A DNA stretch of 35,036 nt, from assembly GCA_031552735.1 (NCBI GenBank), contig JAVBMF010000070.1, forward strand, positions 1 through 35,036, read 5' to 3'. Both the position numbers and the translations under genes were made by a program. This DNA is from JAVBUY01 sp031552735 (GTDB taxonomy: Bacteria > Bacillota > Clostridia > Christensenellales > Aristaeellaceae). Below the pieces are notes generated by a model. That model saw only the letters and a program-made list of their open reading frames with translations. It ran no database searches and was not told the origin of the DNA. The first letter of the stretch is position 1, and each line of letters opens with the position of its first letter. Shown here in pieces: positions 1 to 6,671 of the stretch.

Positions 1-423
1 GCGCGTCGGAAATCCTATGAAGAATATCGCGCGGACTGGTTTGTCAAAACCGAACAGACAGAGGGCTTTCTCTCCACGCTGGCCGAGAGTATGGCGAATG
101 CGCGCACCGTCGCCGAGATCATCAAAACTGAGTCGGGTGAAGTGGTGGGGTATCTGTGGGTTCCGTTCCACGGGGAGGATTCGTCTTTCCTCTGGGCTGA
201 TGTTCAGGATTTGTATGTCGAGGAGGCCTTCCGTAAAACGGGCGTCGCGACTTATTTGATGGACTACGCCGAGAAGACCGCCAGGCGGAATGGCGCGAAG
301 GTCATTCGTTCGGGGACGGGCTGCGAGAATTTGCGCTCGCAGGGGTTACACCGGAAGATGTGCTATTACCAGTATCGGATGGAGTATGAGAAAGTGCTTG
401 AGGAGGCAAACGACGATGGTTAA
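1..423 (+). CDS. GNAT family N-acetyltransferase, 5' end outside window
   Basis: The reading frame is open from base 1 and ends with TAA at 421-423, so the N-terminus lies outside the window. The protein shows the GNAT acetyl-CoA binding pattern: a beta strand (DVQDLYVEEAFR) followed by RKTGVATYLMDYAEK, matching the family's R-x-x-G-x-A pyrophosphate-binding loop. It would transfer an acetyl group from acetyl-CoA to an amine; the substrate cannot be read from sequence. The next gene starts at 416 inside its last codons, so the two are probably translationally coupled. An internal ATG at 91 would begin after the first conserved strand and is not a likely start. Family assignment is firm, function unknown. 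Confidence 0.8.
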   Translation, partial: ARRKSYEEYRADWFVKTEQTEGFLSTLAESMANARTVAEIIKTESGEVVGYLWVPFHGEDSSFLWADVQDLYVEEAFRKTGVATYLMDYAEKTARRNGAKVIRSGTGCENLRSQGLHRKMCYYQYRMEYEKVLEEANDDG

Positions 424-805
424 GCTGCAAGGCGACAACATACATCTGGGGACGCTGGAGCGCGCGGATTGCAAGAAGATATGGGAAGATACCGAGTATA
501 ATTTTAGTCAACTTACCGAGCCTTTCATCGTGGGCCGCTCTTCCGCGAATGCCGACGGGTGGTTTGACGATATTCAAAAGCAGCAGGGCAATACCCATAT
601 CCGCTTGGGGATTTGCCATCTTGGCCTGGAGCGCATCTCAGCCAGCACGCAGGAAAACAACATCGGTTCGCAGCGCGTCCTTGAAAAATGTGGCTTTACG
701 CTGGAAGGGCGTGAACGAAAAGCGCGGTATTTTGCCGGAAAACGGCACGACAGGCTTATTTGCGGACTGCTCGCGGAGGAATTTTTGGAGGGAGCGAAAC
801 AATGA
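416..805 (+). pseudogene. RimJ/RimL-type GNAT acetyltransferase with internal in-frame deletion
   Basis: The ATG at 416 overlaps the stop of the previous gene. The 129-residue product has an N-terminal RimJ/RimL-type acetyltransferase start (GDNIHLGTLERADC) and a typical C-terminal end (GLERISASTQENNIGSQRVL, then EKCGFTLEGRER). The middle, which should carry the central beta strands and the acetyl-CoA loop, is missing: NTHIRLGIC runs straight into HLGLERIS at about 610-625. Members of this family are usually about 170-190 residues, so roughly 50 residues are gone without a frame shift. The product is probably inactive. The downstream methyltransferase starts within its stop codon (802 versus 803-805). 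An assembly collapse is a less likely alternative. Confidence 0.7.
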
Positions 806-1179
806 AACACACCGAAAGCATCGCAGACGACTGGAACAAGGGTTCCGACAAGTACTATCAGCGCATCTATTCGGAGGGCGTGCTCGAACAGATCAAAACC
901 GACCCTCTATGGGCGTTTCCGGTTGGCATGCGCGAAATGCTGATCTCGGCATTCCCCGACTTCCGCGGCATGCGGGTGCTGGTAGCCTCCAGCGGCGACA
1001 ATGGCGCGGCGTTCGCGTTCCATTTGCTGGGCGCGCGGGTCACATCGGCGGATATCGCCGAGCGCCAGCTTCATAACGCCAAGGCTATCGCCGACGCGCA
1101 GGGCTGGGATATGGAGTTCGTGCAGGACGATACCATGCGCCTTTCGCATATCGAGGACGGCGCGTATGATCTCGTGTAA
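802..1179 (+). pseudogene. class I SAM-dependent methyltransferase, 3' truncated
   Basis: The ATG at 802 overlaps the preceding stop (ATGA). The 125 residues hold the N-terminal half of a class I methyltransferase: a helical lead-in (DDWNKGSDKYYQ) and a Rossmann motif I strand-loop (MRVLVASSGDNGAAFAFHLL), then an acidic end of strand 2 (VTSADIAERQL). The protein stops right after GAYDLV, where the family continues for about 100 more residues. At the same place (about 1176) a leftward mobile-element gene is also cut off, so this is a recombination or assembly junction and not a natural C-terminus. A complete enzyme would methylate a small molecule or macromolecule; the substrate is unknown. 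Confidence 0.75.
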
Positions 1180-1329
1180 GGCCAGCGCCTTTTCACGGCT
1201 GTCCGGGCACAGGTTATGCACCGTCAGCGCCATGCCCTCGGCGCGCGTGCGCAGCGCCTCATGGCGTTCCGCCTGCTCGCCCTGCGGGGCTTGGCGGGCA
1301 TAGTTCTTCTTGATGGTATTCGGGTCCAT
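1177..1329 (-). pseudogene. Acb2/Tad1-hairpin-type small phage protein, C-terminus lost
   Basis: The ATG at 1329 follows AAAGGAG with a 6-base spacing. About 51 residues are recognisable: MDPNTIKKNY, then LCPDSREKALAL. From memory of the family, short phage proteins of this kind continue with a helix resembling T-x-LE-x-AVMWAN. Related domains bind cyclic nucleotides and sequester CBASS or Thoeris signals. Here the match ends at about 1177 and the frame runs on, open to 907, through antisense methyltransferase sequence, which would give a meaningless tail. The last helix is therefore missing and activity is doubtful. It is the last gene of the leftward early operon. Family assignment is by eye only. 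Confidence 0.55.
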
Positions 1330-1332
1330 GCG

Positions 1333-1714
1333 TTACTCCTTTGTCGGTTCGGTATAGGGCATCATGCGGTTCGCGTCGTACCAGTAGGCAGCAAAAACGC
1401 CGTCGTGTTGAATCAGCGCTACCCGGATTTCCGTCGGCTCGCCTTCGTGCATTCCGCCGACTTCTCCGCAACTGTATCTACCTTCCTGCACCTCGATGAC
1501 AATGACCGGCTCGCCATAGTCGGGAAATCTCCGGTTTTTCATGCTTGGCTTCCACGTCACCAGGTCGCCCGGCTGGAAACCATGCTTCTCCAGGTACAGC
1601 GCACAAGCGGCGCGCAGTTCGTCCGGCGTGGCGGTTCGGCGCTCGCTTGGTTTATCGCCTGCCCCCCCCCACCACATCCAGCGTCTCAAAAAGCTTCTTC
1701 AAATCGTGTGGCAT
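1333..1714 (-). pseudogene. phage-type hypothetical protein, frame broken at a 9-base G tract
   Basis: The real start is the ATG at 1714, preceded by a perfect AGGAGG seven bases upstream. It encodes MPHDLKKLFETLDVVGG and then meets a run of nine G (plus-strand C at 1662-1670), after which the frame stops within a few codons. With eight G the frame joins the long downstream frame (AGDKPSERRTATPDELRAAC), giving about 126 residues. The body contains GDLVTWKPSMKNRRFPDYGE, a pattern common in phage early hypothetical proteins of unknown function. Either a sequencing/assembly homopolymer error or true slippage is possible. It lies 8 bases downstream of the Cys-rich gene and just ahead of the Acb2-like gene. 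Confidence 0.65.
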
Positions 1715-1722
1715 GTGTCCTC

Positions 1723-1944
1723 CTATAGACCGGCGCTTTCTCGCGCCCGCATCGTCTGTTTTGCTTCGTCGCTCGCCTCAAACCGCGCACAGGCGTCCTC
1801 ATAGTCTTTGAGTATCCGCTTGCATCCCAGGCGGCGCAGCATCTGGTGCCCGCTCTGGCACTCGCCCAGGTTCATCGCCCAGTGCCGCCAGTGCTGGCAA
1901 TTAAAGCAGACATCAAACCGCCCCGCATTGCGCTTTTTCCTCAT
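1723..1944 (-). CDS. small Cys-rich phage-type protein
   Basis: 73 residues, beginning MRKKRNAGRFDVCFNCQHWR. A Cys-x-x-Cys pair near residues 13-16 and further cysteines near 29, 41 and 52 suggest a small zinc-binding fold, which is inference. The ATG at 1944 overlaps the stop of the upstream gene (ATGA), the typical arrangement for coupled phage genes. The reading frame extends further upstream, but that part is antisense to the membrane-protein gene and lacks a ribosome binding site. Function unknown. Confidence 0.6.
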   Translation of the reverse strand: MRKKRNAGRFDVCFNCQHWRHWAMNLGECQSGHQMLRRLGCKRILKDYEDACARFEASDEAKQTMRARESAGL

Positions 1945-2135
1945 TTCATCACCGCCAAATCGATCAAAGCAATGATCTGAAACAGGACACAGAACAGTGT
2001 CAGGAAAGCCACCATCAGGCCGGGCAGCGCATGGCGGCGACTCGCTCGCACCTTCGATGCCGCGAAACCGCAAGCCCATATCCCCAGCGTCGGCAGCAGA
2101 TACGGCAGCATGTGCCACGGCGTTTCAAATGGCAT
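1941..2135 (-). CDS. small two-helix membrane protein
   Basis: 64 residues from ATG 2135, with a GCGGTG ribosome-binding-like sequence six bases upstream; a GTG nine bases earlier is an alternative. It has two hydrophobic segments (about residues 9-26, MLPYLLPTLGIWACGFAA, and 41-60, GLMVAFLTLFCVLFQIIALI) separated by a basic loop (KVRASRRH). It is coupled to the next gene by an ATGA overlap. It is not a recognised holin and no lysis genes are near. Function unknown. Confidence 0.5.
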   Translation of the reverse strand: MPFETPWHMLPYLLPTLGIWACGFAASKVRASRRHALPGLMVAFLTLFCVLFQIIALIDLAVMK

Positions 2136-2147
2136 AGTTATCACCGC

Positions 2148-2774
2148 CTATACGTGCTTGTAGCAGTGCAGAATCACATTGCCTGCCTCATCCACCGTAT
2201 CGCAGAATACGCCATACCCCGCTTGCCATACCGCCCATCTCAATTTCGCGTGGTCGATGTGCTGCTGCGCCAGCGGCAGACCATCGACCACGCGAACGAC
2301 GGCCATTAAGGCGGCGACCCCGGCGGCGGCCCTGGCGGCGGCCCAGGCGGCGGCCATGGTCTCATATACGCGGATATGCGGGCTTTCGGGCAGCGTGCCG
2401 CTGCCCGAAAGCCATTGAATGGTCTTGGCCTCGGCGATCAGGTCGCACACACCCTGGATGTCGCCCAGCATCGGCCGCCAGCGCTCGATCCATCCGTCTG
2501 TGAAAATCTGCGCATCAATATATGCCTGCACGGCCTCGCGGTCGTCGGCGGTGTTCTGCTGGTCGAGTACCAGCTTGCCGGTATATGGGTTTACCTCCCA
2601 CTTGTTGTGCAGATCCTCTTTAATGCGGAAGAACACCGCGATGCTGGTGTGGCTGTCGTAGCTTTTAGGCGGTTCGCCGGTGTCCGGCATGGGCACACGG
2701 GCAAGGCGCTGCTCCAGTGTGAAAAAGTAGATATTCCCCTGTCCATCGGAATTGAGCGAAAGTGCTTGACACAT
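2148..2774 (-). CDS. phage-type hypothetical protein with Ala-rich segment
   Basis: 208 residues from ATG 2774, with AAGGAG about 11 bases upstream. The N-terminus (MCQALSLNSDGQGNIYFFTL) and the segment on tokens such as SYDSHTSIAVFF and WEVNPYTGKLVLDQ resemble phage and mobile-element proteins that I cannot name with certainty. Residues around 140-165 are an Ala-rich helix (AAAWAAARAAAGVAALM) encoded by a GGC/GCC-rich repetitive stretch at 2300-2360. It lies in the leftward early operon. No catalytic motif is visible. Confidence 0.6.
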   Translation of the reverse strand: MCQALSLNSDGQGNIYFFTLEQRLARVPMPDTGEPPKSYDSHTSIAVFFRIKEDLHNKWEVNPYTGKLVLDQQNTADDREAVQAYIDAQIFTDGWIERWRPMLGDIQGVCDLIAEAKTIQWLSGSGTLPESPHIRVYETMAAAWAAARAAAGVAALMAVVRVVDGLPLAQQHIDHAKLRWAVWQAGYGVFCDTVDEAGNVILHCYKHV

Positions 2775-2796
2775 GTTGATCCGATCTCCTTCTCGG

Positions 2797-3024
2797 CTAT
2801 TCACCGTATATCTTTTGTGCCTCGCGCACGCCGTCCATGCCGAGCTGCACATGATACCGTTGTTGTGGCTGATAGGATTCGCCCGGCTTCACCATGCGCC
2901 CAGGCTTGGTGCTGGCGCTGCCCAGCGCCCACAGATCGCCGACCCTGGCTGGGTTAATGTCAACCTTACCCATGCGGGCGATGCTGGCGGCTAGGCGCGC
3001 GGCGGTGGAGTGGTTGCTTCTCAT
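2797..3024 (-). CDS. small hypothetical protein of the mobile element
   Basis: 75 residues from ATG 3024, with GAGG ten bases upstream. The protein is basic and soluble, beginning MRSNHSTAARLAASIARMGK. It lies between two other leftward genes with short gaps (22 and 17 bases), which supports it being a real member of the operon. I do not recognise a domain. Confidence 0.5.
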   Translation of the reverse strand: MRSNHSTAARLAASIARMGKVDINPARVGDLWALGSASTKPGRMVKPGESYQPQQRYHVQLGMDGVREAQKIYGE

Positions 3025-3041
3025 GGTCTTTTAACCTCGAT

Positions 3042-3338
3042 TTAGCGCGCCACCAGCATCTGCCCGGATACCAGCCGTAAGCGTCGCTTCTTCTCGCGCT
3101 GCCCGGCGTAGGGTTTTGGCGTCAGGGCATCGGATAGCGGCGGGAACACCTCAAAAATCCGATGACGCGCAATGCCGTAACGGTCCATCAGAAAGTAGCA
3201 CTCCGCCAGCGTCCAGGATTCCTTGCCGGTAAAGCGTTTGTTGATGTAGCTAGGGCCTTTGTTCATGGCAAGGCCCAGCTGGAGTTGCGTTTCGCCAGCG
3301 ATCAGCATTCCCGCGCGAACTTCTGGATACAGTTTCAT
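3042..3338 (-). CDS. XRE/Cro-like helix-turn-helix protein
   Basis: 98 residues. The ATG at 3338 is nine bases from a strong AGGAGG; an in-frame ATG at 3344 is too close to it. Residues about 17-50 (ETQLQLGLAMNKGPSYINKR, then FTGKESWTLAECYFLMDRYG) have the spacing of a Cro/XRE helix-turn-helix with the usual conserved Leu and Gly positions. The C-terminal tail is basic. It is the first gene of the leftward run that ends at 1177 and could be an early regulator. Its DNA target is unknown. Confidence 0.6.
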   Translation of the reverse strand: MKLYPEVRAGMLIAGETQLQLGLAMNKGPSYINKRFTGKESWTLAECYFLMDRYGIARHRIFEVFPPLSDALTPKPYAGQREKKRRLRLVSGQMLVAR

Positions 3339-3431
3339 TGTCATTGTCCTCCTTGCGATCACATGCTAGTTTTCCAAATGATTCCTGTGTGGTATACTGG
3401 CGGCATCAATAGTACAAAAGGGGGCTCGGCC

Positions 3432-3953
3432 ATGCCGGTGCCATATTTACCGCCTAAAACTCTTGCTCTGTTGAAATTTATCGCGGCGTTGCCCAATGGC
3501 GCGGAGATTAAGGCGCTGATCGCTTTTGCTGGTTCTGCCGAAGAATATGATGCAAGAGCAGGAACGCTTTTCGAACTGAAACTGATAAAACGGTGCATGC
3601 CATATCCTATCGTTAGACAAAGCGTAGGCAACTTTGCTGTTGTAGGTGGAGCCGAAGGATATAGAGGGGTGAAGTGTTCGACCAAGGGTCGCGATTATCT
3701 TGATGCGCAGTCGGCAGAGGATGCCTTGACCGCACAACGCATGCTAGAACAGGCCAATCAGGATGCCGAGCGCCACGCCCGCGAAGAAAAGAAGGATATC
3801 CTGGTCTCTATCCAGCGAAGAAAGGATCGACGCGATAAGTACATCCTTGTGGTGCTGGGTCCCCTTGTCGGATACGTCATAGGTCGGTTCGGTGACGAGA
3901 TCGAGCAGCTCATCCGTAGCGCGTTTGCGCTTCTGGCGTCCCTTTTTCATTGA
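3432..3953 (+). CDS. cargo protein with C-terminal membrane helix
   Basis: 173 residues from ATG 3432, with AAAGGGGG upstream. The frame is open further upstream but that part is antisense to the HTH gene. The N-terminal half (PPKTLALLKFIAALPNGAEI onward) is soluble and could form a winged-helix-like fold; residues about 100-135 are a charged helix rich in Glu, Lys and Arg. One membrane segment follows (about 138-155, YILVVLGPLVGYVIGRFG). The gene faces opposite to the surrounding early operon and has its own promoter-like TATACT at about 3392 and a terminator at 3969, as expected for a moron gene. Its upstream region resembles that of the gene at 4057. Function unknown. Confidence 0.6.
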   Translation: MPVPYLPPKTLALLKFIAALPNGAEIKALIAFAGSAEEYDARAGTLFELKLIKRCMPYPIVRQSVGNFAVVGGAEGYRGVKCSTKGRDYLDAQSAEDALTAQRMLEQANQDAERHAREEKKDILVSIQRRKDRRDKYILVVLGPLVGYVIGRFGDEIEQLIRSAFALLASLFH

Positions 3954-3968
3954 TCCTTTCCCCTTCCC

Positions 3969-3992
3969 GCCCTTCCACGGCGGAGGGCTTTG
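3969..3992 (+). terminator. putative terminator after the 3432 gene
   Basis: Inverted repeat GCCCT(T)CC / GGAGGGC with a short loop (3969-3988), followed by only a short T run. Placed 15 bases after the stop. Confidence 0.5.
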
Positions 3993-3998
3993 CATTGT

Positions 3999-4030
3999 CG
4001 TGCATGTTGCCGTATGGTATGATAGGTGCA
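3999..4030 (+). promoter_or_regulatory. putative promoter of the secreted MORN-like gene
   Basis: A TTGTCG (-35-like) and TATGAT (-10) with 17 bases between them lie just before the gene at 4057. The stretch from GGTATGAT through AGTACAAAGGAGG resembles the sequence ahead of the gene at 3432 (GGTATACT ... AGTACAAAAGGGGG), so the two cargo genes share similar control regions. Confidence 0.5.
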
Positions 4031-4056
4031 CCAAAAGTACAAAGGAGGTATCGCCC

Positions 4057-5580
4057 ATGAAAAGGCTGTTGTCGCTGGTTCTGTGCGTCTGTTTGTTTGG
4101 GTTGTCGGTGGGGGCGGCGGCTACCGACCTTGAAGTCGTAGCAAATTGCACTGTAACGCTTGATTTTTCCTTTGGGGAACGCACCGGCCAATATACCGGA
4201 GAGATGAAGAACGGCGTTCCGCATGGATATGGTGTGTTTGAATCGGTTAATTTGTCCGGGGAATATTGGGTGCATGTCGGAAGCTTTTCAGACGGCCACT
4301 TTGAGGGAAAAGGCCGCTCTTTGTGGGAACTTGGGCATACTCAAAACGGAATGTATACGCTGGATGTACTAACATCCGGGACGAATGTCAGTCCTTCCAC
4401 CTACGACGTGTCCGAAGGCACTTTCTCCGAAAGCGGGTTTACTGGGATAAGCAAAGTATTTGACGATGAGCGCACTTTGTTAAGCGAGGCACGGTACGCT
4501 GACGGAGAAGAAGTTCTTGCCACCACAACCCCTGCCCCAACCTCCGTGCCAAGCGGCGCAACCAGCCCTGCAATACCCGTCATTGACATCGACTATCTTG
4601 ATATCGTCAAGACAATATCTTCAGATGGACGCGAAATATCGACCGAGAAAACCGGGACTTCTAACCAATACGAGTTCGCATATTATTTCAAGGGAATATC
4701 CTACGAAGATGCAAAAACAAAAGTGTTTTTCTATTTTTCTGACAACGCTCTTGTCGCGATTTTCATCTATTGCACAGATTTCTCAAATGGCGAAATTGAA
4801 AGCATATATGCAAAAACGGTTGATCAAGTATTTGGCGCTCTTGGCATTCAAAATGTGCACGCCAACATCGGAAAGCTCCAAAGCGACGGACGCTACCAAT
4901 GGCACACATTCCCGATAAAAGGGAAGCTCTACAGCGGGAACATGACAGCGATCGCTCCGATCGGATCAACATTCGACATGTATGCACCACCTGGAATTTC
5001 TTTTGCTCGCATTGAATCTGTTGAGGGATTTCCGTCGATGAATCAAGCAGGCAATACGGAACTCGTAGCTGCAAAAGAAACTGACGCACCTAAGCAAAGC
5101 GTCCCGCAGGAATCCGAAGAATACTATTCCGAAGGACAATACAAGGTCGGTGATGATCTGCCCGCTGGTGAGTATGTGCTACTGAACAATTCCAGCCGTA
5201 GCGGATACTTCTGCGTTTCTTCTGACGCGAATGGGGATGACATCCTGTTCAACGACAACTTTGACTACAACTCAATCATCACCGTGAAAAAGGGCGAGTA
5301 CGTCGAGCTGAACCGCTGCGAAGCGGTCCCCTCTGCTGTGTTCTACACCTCGGAGAAAATTCCAGCCGATGAACCGGGCAGCATGCTCAAAGTTGGTGTT
5401 GACATCGCACCTGGCGAGTATAAGCTCATCGCCGAAAGCGATTCTTCCGGTTACTACTGTGTCTATCCAGACAGCCGACACCAAAAGATTATCACCAATG
5501 ACAATTTCAAAAACTCCGCCCGTGTGAAAGTAAAGAAGGGGCAGTATCTTGTTCTGAACCGGTGCACTATCAGCCAGTAG
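4057..5580 (+). CDS. secreted protein with MORN-like repeats and two C-terminal beta modules
   Basis: 507 residues from ATG 4057, preceded by AAGGAGG. A signal peptide (about 1-24, MKRLLSLVLCVCLFGLSVGA) is followed by MORN-type motifs (GEMKNGVPHGYGVF, GSFSDGHFEGKG; residues about 45-90), a Thr/Pro linker near 150-170, a central domain, and two similar C-terminal modules at about 365-430 and 445-507. Each module has the pattern YKVGxDLPAGEYxL ... SGYxCV ... NDNF ... VKKGxYLxLNRC. Such modules occur in secreted proteins and lipoproteins of Firmicutes; their ligand is unknown to me. There is no lipobox and no sorting signal. It is a probable lysogenic-conversion or cargo gene, flanked by its own promoter and terminator. 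Confidence 0.75.
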   Translation: MKRLLSLVLCVCLFGLSVGAAATDLEVVANCTVTLDFSFGERTGQYTGEMKNGVPHGYGVFESVNLSGEYWVHVGSFSDGHFEGKGRSLWELGHTQNGMYTLDVLTSGTNVSPSTYDVSEGTFSESGFTGISKVFDDERTLLSEARYADGEEVLATTTPAPTSVPSGATSPAIPVIDIDYLDIVKTISSDGREISTEKTGTSNQYEFAYYFKGISYEDAKTKVFFYFSDNALVAIFIYCTDFSNGEIESIYAKTVDQVFGALGIQNVHANIGKLQSDGRYQWHTFPIKGKLYSGNMTAIAPIGSTFDMYAPPGISFARIESVEGFPSMNQAGNTELVAAKETDAPKQSVPQESEEYYSEGQYKVGDDLPAGEYVLLNNSSRSGYFCVSSDANGDDILFNDNFDYNSIITVKKGEYVELNRCEAVPSAVFYTSEKIPADEPGSMLKVGVDIAPGEYKLIAESDSSGYYCVYPDSRHQKIITNDNFKNSARVKVKKGQYLVLNRCTISQ

Positions 5581-5595
5581 TTCTATGCCCACCCT

Positions 5596-5619
5596 GCCCT
5601 CCGTAAATGGAGGGCTTTT
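5596..5619 (+). terminator. Rho-independent terminator after the secreted cargo gene
   Basis: Perfect 7-bp stem GCCCTCC / GGAGGGC with a 6-base loop, followed by TTTT, 15 bases after the stop at 5580. The opposite strand has no T run after the stem, so it acts rightward only. Confidence 0.75.
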
Positions 5620-5787
5620 CTATGAGGCTTCCTTTGCTTCCTCGCTGGCCTTGGCATTCAGCTCGGCCAGCAGCACCGCGATGCCCAGGGCGTCCTGCGT
5701 GCTCTGCGGAAGCGCCTTCACGCGCCGCCAGGTTAGGCGGGTTTTTTCGATGCGTTCGCTCTTAGTCACGTTTTTCACCTCGATCAT
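5620..5787 (-). CDS. short early protein transcribed from the divergent leftward promoter
   Basis: A 55-residue frame, MIEVKNVTKSERIEKTRLTW onward, from ATG 5787 to the TAG at 5620. A GTG at 5769 has a better ribosome site (GAGGTG seven bases upstream) and would give 49 residues; I consider both possible. It lies directly downstream of the leftward promoter of the repressor control region, the position of cro/antirepressor-type early genes. The sequence is mostly helical (VKALPQSTQDALGIAVLLAE) with no domain I recognise. Confidence 0.5.
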   Translation of the reverse strand: MIEVKNVTKSERIEKTRLTWRRVKALPQSTQDALGIAVLLAELNAKASEEAKEAS

Positions 5788-5795
5788 GTTTTTCT

Positions 5796-5881
5796 AAATG
5801 CAATATACATCACCATATTGCATTTGTCAATGCTATTTCGGTAAAAAATGTTTTGACAAATGCAATTCATATTGTTATACT
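5796..5881. promoter_or_regulatory. divergent lysogeny control region with three AAATGCAAT operator-like sites
   Basis: Two back-to-back sigma-A promoters. The rightward one has TTGACA (5853-5858), 17 bases and TATACT (5876-5881) and serves the repressor. The leftward one has TTGACA (5830-5825), 17 bases and TATATT (5807-5802). A 13-bp perfect inverted repeat, TTGCATTTGTCAA (5818-5830) and TTGACAAATGCAA (5853-5865), covers both -35 boxes. A third AAATGCAATAT (5796-5806) is a perfect inverted copy of 5815-5825 and covers the leftward -10. This is the layout of a phage repressor operator set in which bound repressor blocks the leftward promoter. Confidence 0.8.
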
Positions 5882-5899
5882 GCTGGCGAGGTGATGATC

Positions 5900-6262
5900 A
5901 TGCGTGAACGTATTAAAAAAATCCGCCAGCATTTTAAGCTGACGCAAGAATCCTTTGGCGAAAAAGTGGGCATGACGCGCGGAGCGATTTCGAGCATTGA
6001 ATACGGAACAGCACAGCCGACCGAAATTTTCATCAAGTCTGTGTGCCGTGAGTTTCATATAGACTACGGCTGGCTCAAAGATGGCATCGGAGAGATGTTC
6101 AGCAGCGAAGGTGATGAAGTCCTTGCCGCGATCGATGACCTGATGACCGGCGAGAACGAGACCGCCAAAGCCCTGCTGCGTGCCATGTCAAAATTCACAG
6201 ACGCGCAGTGGGCGGCGTTTGATCAGATGCTGTGTATATTAGAAAAGGAGCGCGGACGTTAG
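5900..6262 (+). CDS. XRE-family repressor (CI-like)
   Basis: 120 residues. The ATG at 5900 lies six bases after GAGGTG; an ATG at 5894 directly abuts that site and is less likely. Residues about 5-60 form a classic XRE helix-turn-helix (LTQESFGEKVGMTRGAISSI, then EYGTAQPTE) ending in the YGWLKDGIGEMF segment common in Firmicute phage repressors. The remaining C-terminal part (LTGENETAKALLRAM-like helices) lacks the Ser/Lys protease pair of LexA/CI. Induction by RecA-stimulated self-cleavage is therefore unlikely. It is transcribed from its own promoter within the AAATGCAAT operator region, so it probably autoregulates and represses the leftward early genes. Confidence 0.8.
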   Translation: MRERIKKIRQHFKLTQESFGEKVGMTRGAISSIEYGTAQPTEIFIKSVCREFHIDYGWLKDGIGEMFSSEGDEVLAAIDDLMTGENETAKALLRAMSKFTDAQWAAFDQMLCILEKERGR

Positions 6263-6375
6263 TCCGGCTCCTTTGCAAAAATCCTCTGAATGAAGTGGTA
6301 TATTCGGCGCATGACTCTCTCTGACCGTATCTGGTGCAGCATCTCGATCGCCCACTCTCTATACTTTTCCAACAT
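6259..6375 (-). CDS. very short phage/ICE-type protein
   Basis: 38 residues, starting MLEKYREWAIEMLHQIRSER, from ATG 6375 with GGAGG eight bases upstream. It resembles small helical proteins of the form KY-x-x-x-I-x-x-ML-x-x-I-x-x-E-x-x-LRRIY-x-F-I that occur beside repressors in Firmicute phages and integrative elements. It converges with the repressor gene, sharing three bases at the stops. An upstream extension of the frame to 6450 has no ribosome site. Function unknown. Confidence 0.5.
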   Translation of the reverse strand: MLEKYREWAIEMLHQIRSERVMRRIYHFIQRIFAKEPD

Positions 6376-6671
6376 TGCCATGCCCTCCCATGCTAATAAA
6401 TAGCAAACATATGTTCGCTTTCCTCTACTGTTATCATACATATTTTCCATCGTTCCGTCAATCGCTATATGTAGTGTCTTGCAACAATTCCATACACAAG
6501 GGCGTCTTGTGAATGGACTTTGTCCCTATATGACACCCTGTGCGCATCGAAGCCTAGCCATGATCCTCCTCGGACAGCGCGGTGCGTGGCTGCAAAGCCC
6601 ACTGGAGCGGCAGGTGCACGATCAGTTCAAGCCCTATATTCAATTAAACAAATAGGCAAGGCGGTGCTTCT
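6376..6671. other. non-coding stretch before the recombinase
   Basis: No convincing gene. A 31-codon frame at 6559-6654 (MILLGQRGAWLQSPLERQVH onward) has no clear ribosome site and may be the decayed end of a gene. No excisionase-like protein is visible here, although that is where one would be expected. Confidence 0.4.
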
